Source: Parachlamydiales bacterium (GTDB lineage Bacteria > Chlamydiota > Chlamydiia > Chlamydiales > JABDDJ01). Taken from it: DNA of 64,000 nucleotides. The DNA lies in NCBI GenBank assembly GCA_041671045.1, contig JBAZCF010000001.1, positions 558,001-622,000 on the forward strand. Reading direction: 5' to 3'. The position numbers and the translations under genes are program-made. Below the pieces are notes generated by a model, which was not told where the DNA came from, searched no databases, and saw only the letters and a list, made by a program, of their open reading frames with translations. Below are positions 9,144-18,034 of the stretch, in pieces (positions within the stretch are counted from its first letter, which is position 1; each line of letters starts with the position of its first letter).

Positions 9144-10025
9144 TCAAAGACGCATGAATTTATACGCATGCTTAACGTAATCCTGCAAGGCTCCACGTGA
9201 ATAGATGCGGTTGGCTTTTACATCTGCTACGGTACGCAACCCTAAGGTATTCAATATATGTTGGACATCTTGCAAAGTATTTTTCCGATCGGGTTCCGCC
9301 AAACCTAAGGCTTGGAAATCCTCTAGATAGACTATACCCAAGACAGCCAATGCTTCGATGGAAGGGTCAGAATCCATTAATAATCGATCATAGATAGCCC
9401 CTAAGCGTTCTTCAATCTTCAAATGAAGGCCGGTAGCCTGAGTGAGATCATTCTTCTTTTTTCCCAGGCTTTGCAGCCGTAGTCTTTCAGCCGCCTCTTT
9501 GATGGGACTTAATAATGCTACCAGCTGTTGTCTATCGCTTTGCCACGCTAACTTCAAGGCGTTCTGTAAGGCTGTCGTAAGGTTTGCCATTTCGTTTTCC
9601 AATGAGGAAATATTCTGATAAAGAGGCTCAATCCCTGATGCAGTATCATTTAAAGTACTTATTTCTATTAAGCAGCGCTCTGTTTTTACTGATAATTCAG
9701 ACAATGATTTCTCGGCTGAGTGGCCAAAAACCGTTAACTGATGCAGCAAGGGTTCTTCATGGATGGATTGATATAATAGCAATAGAATGGGATCTGTAAG
9801 ATTTATCAGTAACCCACTGAATGTTTCTTCTGTCATTCCTAGAAGAAACGCTGACAAGTTACGCGATGAAACTTTCTTTTGACGTTCCAACACCTGTATG
9901 ACGTTTTCTAGACTTAACAGGTTCCCTAGTTTCTCTAATTCTTTGGAAACAGTCTCTTCTTGCAGCGCTAATAAGGCTTGAATTTGTTCCAAAGTGTAGC
10001 CGTGAATGTCCAATCCCATTATCAT
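9144..10025 (-). CDS. Hypothetical protein, 293 aa, coiled-coil-rich
   Basis: No recognised domain. The sequence is almost entirely helical: residues 18-65 and about 105-165 have heptad-like leucine spacing ('SSLENEMANLTTALQNALKL'). The last 45 residues ('ILNTLGLRTVADVKA') faintly resemble a helix-hairpin-helix turn. It has no signal peptide. It is divergent from the next gene with 61 bases between the two starts, so they may share a promoter region. Two in-frame ATGs (10025 and 10019) compete for the start. Confidence 0.72.
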   Translation of the reverse strand: MIMGLDIHGYTLEQIQALLALQEETVSKELEKLGNLLSLENVIQVLERQKKVSSRNLSAFLLGMTEETFSGLLINLTDPILLLLYQSIHEEPLLHQLTVFGHSAEKSLSELSVKTERCLIEISTLNDTASGIEPLYQNISSLENEMANLTTALQNALKLAWQSDRQQLVALLSPIKEAAERLRLQSLGKKKNDLTQATGLHLKIEERLGAIYDRLLMDSDPSIEALAVLGIVYLEDFQALGLAEPDRKNTLQDVQHILNTLGLRTVADVKANRIYSRGALQDYVKHAYKFMRL

Positions 10026-10086
10026 GTCTCAAAAATTGTTTAACATTGTATATACCGTAAATATGAAATAGGAACAAAGGTTAGTC

Positions 10087-11433
10087 GTGATTTTTAAACA
10101 AAGCTCCGGCATTAGTCCTGCTGCTAATGACATTTCTATCGTTTCAGCTTCAACTCTGACGGGAAACGAAGAGCTATGGGCTCCTTCCAATGCTTTCTAT
10201 GCACGTTTGAAAAAATACGGCCCTTTAATACTCCGTATTTCCATGCCCACAACATCGGGTGAAGAGCGCCTTGTCAATGAATGGATCAGTAACCTTAAAG
10301 GGATACACCCGTTATTTATTCCGCTAGGCACTTCAACTCCTACACAGATTTTATTCAATTCTTATCGCAGATGCAGCAAATCGCACAAAGAAAATCGATG
10401 TATTACTGTCGCTTTGGCCTTTCCTTGGAAAGATCCTGCAGCGATAGGCAAATCTTCTCAAATCATTGATCCTATCTCCCAGCGGCAAGCCCTCGCAAAA
10501 TTTAACTTTATGGCACTTTCTTTCTATACTCAGCAATACTCGTTTCTTTGTCGTAAAATTTTATCCGATGTGCGCTATACAGAACCGGATGCTTATCATT
10601 TAACTGCGGCTGTAGAAACATTCACGCGTGAGGTCTATTCCTTATTGACAGAGGAATCATTAAAAACCATAGATACATTCTGGGCTAGTCCCTTAGAGGC
10701 GTCACAGACTATACAGGGAATTTTAACAAATCCTGCGTGGAATGAACTTAGAAGTGGGCTTATTAATCAGCTGCTATCCTTAGGTGGTATCATCGACGCG
10801 ATATATCGATTGAATATAGAGGATAAGGTCCTAAAATCCATTGCCCATACCGGTTATTTGCTAGCAAAACTTATGTTAGAAGAGATAAATAGTTCTGCGA
10901 CACGTCCTAAAGAGGATATTCCTTTAGAATGGGACGCAAAAGCTCTGCTATGGCAGTCTGTTTCCATGCGCTTAAAGTTTATACCTATCGTACTAGGGAC
11001 TGATCAGCCCGGTCTGGCTGATGTTCTGTTTGGATTTTTCACTGCCTCGGGTACTACGAAAGAACAGATCAGCGGCAGTGCACATTACCACATGATCCTT
11101 CAATGGAATGAATTGAAGCAGCATTGGAATGATATCATAGAACATAGGGGAATCAACGATGCCTCCACCTGGATTCAGAAAATAAAAGACCATCCTCAAG
11201 GCGATCTTTCCAAGGGAATAGTGGGACTAGTGTATTTGCAGGAAGCCTTCTACTCAACTTTGGAAGAACTCTCACATAAATTTATTGGCATGCAACATAA
11301 TAATGCAAGGGTACATACCGACCTTCCGGCTAGTATGGCCCATCTCTTACCTGCATTCACAGTAGACGAAAGAGGGAATGCACATCCCGCGGAATTTCCG
11401 TCACAACTGACTGCTATGATAGTTACCTCTTAA
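10087..11433 (+). CDS. Hypothetical protein, 448 aa (GTG start)
   Basis: Unrecognised. The GTG at 10087 is preceded by AAAGG six bases upstream, which supports it. The protein is soluble and helix-rich. A segment near residues 300-320 ('IPIVLGTDQPGLADVLFG') recalls the phosphate-loop region of CX5R lipid phosphatases found in secreted effectors, but the cysteine and arginine are absent, so I do not assign that function. It ends 10 bases before the end of the convergent Inc-like gene, with no hairpin between. It could be a lineage-specific effector; this is a guess from context only. Confidence 0.72.
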   Translation: MIFKQSSGISPAANDISIVSASTLTGNEELWAPSNAFYARLKKYGPLILRISMPTTSGEERLVNEWISNLKGIHPLFIPLGTSTPTQILFNSYRRCSKSHKENRCITVALAFPWKDPAAIGKSSQIIDPISQRQALAKFNFMALSFYTQQYSFLCRKILSDVRYTEPDAYHLTAAVETFTREVYSLLTEESLKTIDTFWASPLEASQTIQGILTNPAWNELRSGLINQLLSLGGIIDAIYRLNIEDKVLKSIAHTGYLLAKLMLEEINSSATRPKEDIPLEWDAKALLWQSVSMRLKFIPIVLGTDQPGLADVLFGFFTASGTTKEQISGSAHYHMILQWNELKQHWNDIIEHRGINDASTWIQKIKDHPQGDLSKGIVGLVYLQEAFYSTLEELSHKFIGMQHNNARVHTDLPASMAHLLPAFTVDERGNAHPAEFPSQLTAMIVTS

Positions 11434-11443
11434 GCCGGTATCC

Positions 11444-13108
11444 TCAGGATTCAAACACAATAGGTTGGCCGAAGGACGCTTCCAATCTCGTAACTATAGT
11501 TTTTGCAGCTTCTAATTGAATCAACTTTTCAGTATAGGCGAGGTTTTTAGGAAGGTTATCATTCAGAGTTTCTTCAATAAAATTACTTAAATCTTTTTTG
11601 TATTTTCTAAATTGGGCCTGGTACGAAGCAGCAGCATCCCTATAAGGTTTTTCATCTTTTAAATATTCCTCTTCTAGACCGGCAAACTGACTTTTTTCCG
11701 CAGCTTCTTCTTCTTCAATCGATGCTAGGATTGTATTTAGTATCTTTTCGAGATCATCCCATTTCGGTGAAGTATCCCACATATAACTCGATACAAACAG
11801 ACCTTGTTTACTAGCTATATTCAGCTCGGTACTGCAACTACGGTTAACTTTAATGCAAAGATCCTTAATAACTACTAAATTTTTACTTTGCACAGCTGTT
11901 AAAGCCTCATTGACTAAACTTTTTTTATTAGCTATTGATTTAAGCTCTCTTCCGGAGGCCCTATAAGCAGAGTGTTGTTCTTCAGCATTTTTCAATCTAT
12001 TAAGTTCATCGAGCCAAGACACTGGATGCTGCGTTCGCGTCGAATCTGACATATACATCTCTGTTGCTTTCGTTCGGTGTGAGTCCTTAATAGCATCCAT
12101 TTCCCTTTCGATTTTTGAAGCTTGTTTTTTTCCTGCATCAAGCTGCATCTGCCATGCACAGTAGTCAGCTATTTTTTGTTTGAAATTTGCAATGCCTTCA
12201 GGCGTTTGTCTATCAATATCTCTTAATATCTCTACAAGCGGCCCTGAAAAAACATCTAGATTAATATTTTCAACAACAGTGTTTATAGTACGGTCTGTAT
12301 TATTGCTATTTAGGAAATCGACAACATGGTTGAAATTTTTCAGATTGTTAAAAATTTCTGCAATAGACTTTAGAGGAATGTCTGATTCAAAAATTGCTAT
12401 CGAACAATGGATTAAGGAATAATTATTTTCTAATTTCAAACATAACGCTCCTTTAAGAGCGGTGGAAGGTATTAAAGTACGACAATTCTGTACCATTTCG
12501 GAAAATGTGTGGGCACTAAAACGGGCACTCCAAATATCTGTCATTTCGCATTCAGTAAATTTGAACTTCACTTGGAAAATCTTTTCTTGTTTTCCATCAA
12601 AGGAGGTAGAGGATAAAGAGGCAAGATCCTTAAGATGGGTTTTAAGCATGGTTTGGGCATCTTGAGAGAAAATTTCAAAACAATCCTGAAAAAAAGTGAT
12701 CAGATTTTCCAATGAATTGGAATTACGCTGAAAGTGGAAATTAAAAAGGCTAAGAGCGGCTTCTTCATTTTTATGCTTCTTATAAACTTCTGCATCAAAG
12801 CGGGAAGAAATCTCAGTTTTAGCTTTATTGATCTGAAATGTAGAGTCCTCAGGAAATTCCATTTTTCGGGCAAAATAATAACCTGCAGTAATTGCAATAG
12901 CGCCTGCGGTAAGGGGGACTGCAGATAAGTAAAACCCGCCCCAGGCTACTGCTGCTAGCCCGGTAGCTAATAGGGACGTGGAAACAGACTTGAAGAACAA
13001 TTCTTTTTGGTAGAATTTATCTTCACATTTAAATAATCCACTCCAATAGGTATCCCTTTTAAAAGGTTCTAAATCTAATAGTCCTGAATATTGATTAATT
13101 GTTGACAT
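11444..13108 (-). CDS. Putative Inc-like membrane protein with long coiled-coil tail, 554 aa
   Basis: Residues about 41-62 and 63-80 form two adjacent hydrophobic segments ('LLATGLAAVAWGGFYL' then 'AVPLTAGAIAITAGYYFA') joined by a very short turn. This bilobed pattern is the hallmark of chlamydial inclusion membrane proteins exported by type III secretion. The remaining 470 residues are charged and helical with coiled-coil stretches (about 320-400 and 490-540), suitable for a domain facing host cytosol. The N-terminal 40 residues could hold the secretion signal, as in Inc proteins. No enzymatic domain is seen. The inference rests on the hydrophobic profile alone; an ordinary inner-membrane hairpin protein is the alternative. 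Confidence 0.68.
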   Translation of the reverse strand: MSTINQYSGLLDLEPFKRDTYWSGLFKCEDKFYQKELFFKSVSTSLLATGLAAVAWGGFYLSAVPLTAGAIAITAGYYFARKMEFPEDSTFQINKAKTEISSRFDAEVYKKHKNEEAALSLFNFHFQRNSNSLENLITFFQDCFEIFSQDAQTMLKTHLKDLASLSSTSFDGKQEKIFQVKFKFTECEMTDIWSARFSAHTFSEMVQNCRTLIPSTALKGALCLKLENNYSLIHCSIAIFESDIPLKSIAEIFNNLKNFNHVVDFLNSNNTDRTINTVVENINLDVFSGPLVEILRDIDRQTPEGIANFKQKIADYCAWQMQLDAGKKQASKIEREMDAIKDSHRTKATEMYMSDSTRTQHPVSWLDELNRLKNAEEQHSAYRASGRELKSIANKKSLVNEALTAVQSKNLVVIKDLCIKVNRSCSTELNIASKQGLFVSSYMWDTSPKWDDLEKILNTILASIEEEEAAEKSQFAGLEEEYLKDEKPYRDAAASYQAQFRKYKKDLSNFIEETLNDNLPKNLAYTEKLIQLEAAKTIVTRLEASFGQPIVFES

Positions 13109-13356
13109 CTTGAGCCATAGTCTATTTTTATTTATTATTTAATTCTTGCTTCTTAGCATTATAGGTATCTCTAATCAGTGCAACAATTAAGCAACATTCC
13201 CTTTTCACCCGGCAGTTTCCTACAAGCAGTCTTAAGTTGGGCAGTCAAAGGACTCTAATGAAATAGATAGATGTAATATTCTAAAATTTTTATTGATATA
13301 AAGTCAATATTATAGTTATAGTGTGGATACTACAAATTATTAACTTAATATCACTA

Positions 13357-14133
13357 ATGCAACGATTATTTCTTTGTGTAATTCTTTTAAGTTTGCACAT
13401 CTTACCCCTCGGCGCTGCAGAAGCTAAAACTATTCACGCTTTGCTCGTGTGTGATACCACCGAGTATTTAGCAGGAATTTCAGCCCAACGCGACTGTGAA
13501 AAGATGAATGCTGAACTGGAAAGAGCTGCTCACTTTTCAGGAATGAAGACTAATATTGTCAAATTGACCGGAAAAGAGGCTACTCCACGTAAGTTATTCC
13601 AGACCCTTAAGAAAATCGATGTCAAATCCAAAGACACCTTTGTGTTTTATTTTAGCGGGCATGGGTACCATCCCGAAGATAAGCAGGGTAGTCGTTGGCC
13701 TTATCTGTATTTTAGTCTAGTAGGTAAAATGGTTCCTTTGCAGGAAGTTTTAGATGAGATCACCGCAAAAAAACCACGTTTAGCCATAGTCTTTGCCGAT
13801 AGCTGCAATAACTATCTGGATAATGAACTCCTAGGAAATATAGTGTTTCACAAATCCTTACTGGTGAACCCTGTGACAACTCTAAGGAAACTGAACGGTT
13901 ACAAAAAACTTTTCCTTCAATCCAAAGGCCTTTTGATTGGAACGGCTGTAACGGAAGGGGGATATGCAGAAGCGACAGATGAAGGCGGTTTATATACGGA
14001 GACTTTACTCTCTGTTATTCGTCAAAAAGTATTGGAGGCAGAAGCCTTAAATTGGACGAATGTGATGCTGCATGTACGTGAAAAGATGATCCAAGCAAAT
14101 AAGCCTATCCCGGATTTTCATTTTGAGCAGTAA
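13357..14133 (+). CDS. Secreted caspase-like (peptidase C14 / metacaspase-type) protein
   Basis: A caspase-fold cysteine peptidase. Using the ATG at 13357 the product is 258 aa with a signal peptide (hydrophobic residues 4-20, 'LPLGAAEA' before the mature start). A GTG at 13321 would put 12 unconvincing residues before it. The catalytic pair is visible: His102 in 'FYFSGHG' and Cys150 in 'IVFADSCNN', each after a hydrophobic strand as in the C14 family. The p20-like part spans about 26-160. The protein is predicted to work outside the cytoplasm. Caspase-like proteins occur in many bacteria, and a secreted one in an intracellular bacterium could act on the host or in the envelope. It lies alone, without an obvious operon. 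Confidence 0.82.
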   Translation: MQRLFLCVILLSLHILPLGAAEAKTIHALLVCDTTEYLAGISAQRDCEKMNAELERAAHFSGMKTNIVKLTGKEATPRKLFQTLKKIDVKSKDTFVFYFSGHGYHPEDKQGSRWPYLYFSLVGKMVPLQEVLDEITAKKPRLAIVFADSCNNYLDNELLGNIVFHKSLLVNPVTTLRKLNGYKKLFLQSKGLLIGTAVTEGGYAEATDEGGLYTETLLSVIRQKVLEAEALNWTNVMLHVREKMIQANKPIPDFHFEQ

Positions 14134-14326
14134 CAGCCAAAATCTTTATCCTCAAATATTAGGTTTTCACACTTTTAAAGCTGCTACACCTCTTTTTTCA
14201 AAAATAAATGCAAGGTTTTTTGCGCCTTTTATTGATTTTTGTTTTTTTTATCGCATAATTCTCTAGGATTTTTTTCGTAGATTGCTCATGATGAGGCGCA
14301 AATGACAAAATCTCCATGCGACCACT

Positions 14327-15601
14327 ATGACTTTTTGGGACCAGTTTAAAAAACAGCTTACGGCGATCATCGATCTGCCTATCGAAGCAGCTCAAGGCGG
14401 GGCTGTAAGAAGGCAAGCGTATGTCTCACCCTCTGGAACTGTGACCCCTGCTTCTTCCACCACCTTTACTTATCCCACAGCCGCTCATAAGACTGTTATC
14501 AATAAAGTTAAGGGCGCACGCGAGCCCTCTACAGGTCGCACAGCATACTCGCATGGACTTGAAAAAATCTATTCGCTTGAATCCGTCGATCCGAAGTCCA
14601 TCCGTGTGATGGGTAGCGGGGCAGAGAAAGCTCAAGTTCCTTCTAAAACATTATGTCCGCTAACTGAACTAGAAGCACAAGTAGAGTTTGATTTTGGTCC
14701 TGCGTATAGGCATTGGATTACCCCTTGTTTTCTATTAGAGCCTTTGCATGTTCTTGGACTCTCCAGCCAAACAGAAAAGCTTTTGCTCGGATTAAACAAA
14801 CAAACTGTGGATGACCTTATCAGCGTAGACCTTTCGTCACTTGTCCATATCAAAGGCTTTGGACAAGGGCACATCGACGAACTAGAAACTAAACTGCGTA
14901 AATATATTGCAGGGCGTCCCTGCCATAAGAGCAGAAGTGTAGATTGGCCTGCATGGCTTAGAAGTATGACGTCGCAACTGTCTATAAAAGAAGCTAAAGT
15001 ATTTTTAGATCATTTTGGTTTAGGTACAAGTATTGCAGTGCCGGCACATATCGCTATGGAATTACGCCGTGCTTCAAAAGAAGAAAAAAACACCCTTTTC
15101 AACCAGTCTTTAGAGGCATTAAGAAACTCCAAGCTTGGAGATGTGAAAGCGCGTTGGAGCTATATTCTTCAAGCTTTGGTAATACCTTGGATGTATTATC
15201 GAGAAGGTTTTGCTTCGGTAGAAGATTTAATGGAAAGATTGGAATGCATATCCAATGAGCCTGAGCATGTGGGAAAAGTATTAAAATTACTTTCCGAACT
15301 GACCGGGGACACCTCCGCCTTTGCTAATGACCTAGTGCAAGTGGAAGAGAATCTTTTTGCTGTAAATCCTGAAAAAGGAATTTTCATCGCTCGCTTATTG
15401 GAACTTTGCAGATCGTATTTCTATTCCTCTGAATGTGCCTATAAGTGCAATGAGCTGTCTTCATGGCTGACACGCGAGCTTGCCAAGGAATGGGTAGAGT
15501 GCTCACAAGAGGGGATTGCTAAGTTATTGTCCTATACCTCAACCTTGTCTTCCTACAGAACAACCTCAGGCTTATTCTATAAGCTTAATTTCAGCGCCTA
15601 A
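14327..15601 (+). CDS. Orphan protein with an RNA-polymerase-alpha-CTD-like module, 424 aa
   Basis: Residues about 140-194 ('LHVLGLSSQTEKLLLGLNKQ', then 'VDDLISVDLSSLVHIKGFG') match the helix-hairpin-helix pattern of the RNA polymerase alpha C-terminal domain: 'L.LS..T...L....I.TV.DL', then '..L..IK.FG...L.E...KL'. The N-terminal 110 residues are low-complexity and Thr/Ser/Pro-rich. The C-terminal 220 residues are helical and unrecognised. This is not rpoA. The module could mediate protein or DNA contact. The gene overlaps the 3' end of queC by 11 bases in convergent orientation. No strong ribosome binding site precedes the ATG, so the start is uncertain. Confidence 0.72.
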   Translation: MTFWDQFKKQLTAIIDLPIEAAQGGAVRRQAYVSPSGTVTPASSTTFTYPTAAHKTVINKVKGAREPSTGRTAYSHGLEKIYSLESVDPKSIRVMGSGAEKAQVPSKTLCPLTELEAQVEFDFGPAYRHWITPCFLLEPLHVLGLSSQTEKLLLGLNKQTVDDLISVDLSSLVHIKGFGQGHIDELETKLRKYIAGRPCHKSRSVDWPAWLRSMTSQLSIKEAKVFLDHFGLGTSIAVPAHIAMELRRASKEEKNTLFNQSLEALRNSKLGDVKARWSYILQALVIPWMYYREGFASVEDLMERLECISNEPEHVGKVLKLLSELTGDTSAFANDLVQVEENLFAVNPEKGIFIARLLELCRSYFYSSECAYKCNELSSWLTRELAKEWVECSQEGIAKLLSYTSTLSSYRTTSGLFYKLNFSA

Positions 15602-16226
15602 GACGGCATGCATCACAGACTCCGCACGGAGCATTTTCAGCCGTAGGAGCATAGCAACTGAATGTTAATTCCAAAGGCGATCCTAACCGCTTTCCCAAAG
15701 CTATCACTTCATGTTTTTTTAATCCGACGAAAGGAGCGATAATTTTTGAAGGACGGCCTTCAATACCTTGTTTTGTCGCAAGGTTAGCTACCTGTTGAAA
15801 GGCCTCAAAGTAGGCAGGGCGACAGTCCGGATAGGGGAAATGGTCATCTGCATTAGAACCTATATAGATCTCATAGGCTCCGTGGACTTCAGCGACGGCG
15901 ATTCCATAGGAGAGGAAAATAGTATTGCGGGCAGGAACATAAGTGGGGGCGACACCGCTTTGTTCTATTTCTTCTTTCGTTCTATTTGTTGGTACTGGTT
16001 GATTGGACAATAAGAGCGATACGGCTTCAGCACCCCAGCTCGGAAGCTGCAGGACGATATGCGGAATATTGTAGAATTGCGAGATTTTGGCGGCACTGTC
16101 TAATTCCGTTCTGTGTCTTTGTCCATAGTCAAAGCTGAGAGCAATGCACTCTCGCCCTTCACTCAGTGCATAGGCCAAGGCTACAGCAGAGTCCACTCCG
16201 CCGCTTAATAAAATGATAGCTTTCAT
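15591..16226 (-). CDS. queC: 7-cyano-7-deazaguanine synthase QueC
   Basis: Converts 7-carboxy-7-deazaguanine to preQ0 with ammonia and ATP, on the way to queuosine in tRNA. The PP-loop 'LLSGGVDSA' begins at residue 6. 'SFDYGQRHRTEL' and 'VPARNTIFLSYG' are conserved QueC blocks. The C-terminal zinc cysteines are present ('FSCYAPTAENAPCGVCDACR'). At 211 aa it is slightly short, ending just after the last cysteine. It starts four bases after the queE stop, so queE-queC form an operon on the minus strand. Its 3' end overlaps a convergent gene by 11 bases. Confidence 0.93.
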   Translation of the reverse strand: MKAIILLSGGVDSAVALAYALSEGRECIALSFDYGQRHRTELDSAAKISQFYNIPHIVLQLPSWGAEAVSLLLSNQPVPTNRTKEEIEQSGVAPTYVPARNTIFLSYGIAVAEVHGAYEIYIGSNADDHFPYPDCRPAYFEAFQQVANLATKQGIEGRPSKIIAPFVGLKKHEVIALGKRLGSPLELTFSCYAPTAENAPCGVCDACRLRR

Positions 16227-16229
16227 TTA

Positions 16230-16958
16230 TCAAACACCTTTTGTTTCCGGATCCCAAATGAACTTGTGAACCTGCAAATTCAATCTGACGTCTAATGCGT
16301 CTTCAAGCATCCATTGAATAAGGTCTTTAGGATCTAATTTTCCATGTACAGGAGAAAGGAGCACTTCTTCCACTAGATGGGTTAGACCATGTTTATGGCA
16401 CACATCGCGCGCCCACTCATAGTCAACTCGATCTAACAGGACAAATTTGACCTCATCACTTCCCTTGAGAATAGGAATATTTCCCCAGTAATTTTTAGCG
16501 CTCATACCACTGCCGGGACATTTCAGGTCTAAGATAATTTTAACGTCCGGATGCACATGCGCAATAGGTAAAGATCCACCGGTCTCCAAGCTAAGTTTAT
16601 ACCCCGCTTCACACAATCGGTTCATAAGAGTATGAACGTCTTTTTGTAGCAAAGGCTCGCCGCCGGTGACGCACACGTATTTACATCCGAACTCTTTGAC
16701 TTTGTCGATAATAACTTCGACTTCCCAAGGCTCTCCTCTTCCAAAAGAATAGGTGGTATCACACCAAGTGCAACGTAAATTACAAGCCGCCAATCTTATA
16801 AATGTTGTAGGTAAGCCGGTATAAGAGGTTTCACCCTGCACGCTACGGAATATTTCAATAAGATTTAATTTAGAATTCACAATATTTATACTCATAGTGC
16901 AAGAGAATATATCATATATATCTTCCTCTTGGCCAGATGTTTCTTCATGTTTTTTCAC
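16230..16958 (-). CDS. queE: 7-carboxy-7-deazaguanine synthase QueE
   Basis: Radical-SAM enzyme making 7-carboxy-7-deazaguanine from carboxy-tetrahydropterin, the step before QueC. 'FRSVQGETSYTGLPTTFIRL' is followed by the cluster motif 'CNLRCTWCDT', and 'VTGGEPLLQ' is the SAM-binding glycine-rich strand. The longest frame begins with GTG at 16958 and carries about 32 residues before the usual family start ('LNLIEIF'). The ATG at 16895 is a good alternative, and neither has a convincing ribosome binding site. The gene lies four bases upstream of queC. The start is back to back with the mdh promoter. Confidence 0.92.
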   Translation of the reverse strand: MKKHEETSGQEEDIYDIFSCTMSINIVNSKLNLIEIFRSVQGETSYTGLPTTFIRLAACNLRCTWCDTTYSFGRGEPWEVEVIIDKVKEFGCKYVCVTGGEPLLQKDVHTLMNRLCEAGYKLSLETGGSLPIAHVHPDVKIILDLKCPGSGMSAKNYWGNIPILKGSDEVKFVLLDRVDYEWARDVCHKHGLTHLVEEVLLSPVHGKLDPKDLIQWMLEDALDVRLNLQVHKFIWDPETKGV

Positions 16959-16966
16959 TCCAAAAT

Positions 16967-16995
16967 TTGCAGAATAACTTGTCGAATTCTATGAT
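16967..16995 (+). promoter_or_regulatory. Predicted sigma-70-type promoter for mdh-gltA
   Basis: TTGCAG (16967-16972), a 17-base spacer and TATGAT (16990-16995) lie 26 bases before the mdh start, with AGAAGGA (17007-17013) as ribosome binding site. This is the best promoter match I see in the window. It overlaps the long (GTG) start of the divergent queE. Confidence 0.6.
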
Positions 16996-17021
16996 GCGCT
17001 AAAAACAGAAGGATATCTCCC

Positions 17022-18017
17022 ATGGCCAAACCACTCAAACGCATCGCAGTTACCGGAAGCGCAGGCCAAATTGCCTACAACCTACTTTTTCGCATTGCCA
17101 GCGGCGAAATGCTCGGCAAAGATCAACCCGTTGCCCTCCAACTACTGGAACTTCCCGAAGCCCTACCTGCCCTAGAAGGCGTCCGCATGGAACTCGAAGA
17201 CTGCGCCTTCCCTCTTTTGCAAGAAATTATCGTCACAAGCGACCCTAAAGTAGCTTTCCGCGATATCGACCTCGCACTCCTCATTGGCTCCAAACCGCGC
17301 GGACCCGGCATGGAAAGAGGCGAACTTCTTGCAGAAAATGCCAAAATTTTCGTCGAACAAGGCAAAGCTCTAGAAGCCTTCGCTAAACCCGAAGTCCAAG
17401 TCGTCGTCGTCGGCAACCCCTGCAACACCAACTGCCTCATCGCACTTAAGCAATGTAAGAAAATCCCCCCCAGCCACTTTCACGCCATGACTCGCCTCGA
17501 CCAAAACCGCGCCGTCAGTATGCTGGCAAAAAAAGCCAACGTCCCCCTCTCCGATGTTTCCAACGTTATCATCTGGGGCAACCACTCCGCTACCCAAGTT
17601 CCCGACCCCTATAACGCCCGCATCCATAACACCCCCGCAAACGAAGTCATCAAAGATCCTGAATGGCTAGAAAATGACTTCTACAGCCAAGTGCAGAAAC
17701 GAGGCGCCGCCATCATAGCCGCCCGCGGGAAATCCTCCGCAGCCTCCGCCGCCAATGCCATCATCGACCACGTCAAAGCCCTCTACCAACCTACCCCCCA
17801 CGGCAACTGGTTCTCAATGGGCGTCTACTCTGCCTCCAACCCCTACGGTATCGATGAAGACCTCATCTTCTCTTTCCCCTGCAAATCTCTCGGTGATGGC
17901 AGATTTGAAATCGTCCCTAATATTGAACTCACCCCAAATGTTAAAGCTAAACTTAAGGCCACCATGCAAGAGCTCATCGAAGAGCGATCTATGGTCGACC
18001 GCCTTGCAGTACGCTAA
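17022..18017 (+). CDS. mdh: Malate dehydrogenase
   Basis: NAD-dependent malate-oxaloacetate interconversion. Residues 11-18 ('TGSAGQIA') start the nucleotide-binding fold. Substrate-binding R93 and R99 lie in 'KPRGPGMERGELL', the catalytic pair is D160 ('RLDQNRA') and H188 ('WGNHSATQVPD'), and 'GNPCNTN' is conserved. The 331-aa length and the GxxGxxxY form place it in the cytosolic-type MDH group, which Chlamydia also has. The coding strand is strikingly C-rich at third positions (ATC, CTC, CCC, GGC) compared with queC/queE next door. gltA follows after 17 bases, so the two TCA enzymes are probably co-transcribed. Confidence 0.96.
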   Translation: MAKPLKRIAVTGSAGQIAYNLLFRIASGEMLGKDQPVALQLLELPEALPALEGVRMELEDCAFPLLQEIIVTSDPKVAFRDIDLALLIGSKPRGPGMERGELLAENAKIFVEQGKALEAFAKPEVQVVVVGNPCNTNCLIALKQCKKIPPSHFHAMTRLDQNRAVSMLAKKANVPLSDVSNVIIWGNHSATQVPDPYNARIHNTPANEVIKDPEWLENDFYSQVQKRGAAIIAARGKSSAASAANAIIDHVKALYQPTPHGNWFSMGVYSASNPYGIDEDLIFSFPCKSLGDGRFEIVPNIELTPNVKAKLKATMQELIEERSMVDRLAVR

Positions 18018-18034
18018 CTCACCGGAGATATATC

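Noticed and set aside
10037..10086. Shared divergent promoter between the 293-aa and 448-aa genes
   Set aside because: A promoter must be here, but no pair of -35/-10 boxes stands out from the AT-rich sequence.
10980..11050. CX5R-type lipid phosphatase loop in the 448-aa orphan
   Set aside because: The 'GTDQPGLADVLFG' segment only superficially resembles it; catalytic Cys and Arg are missing.
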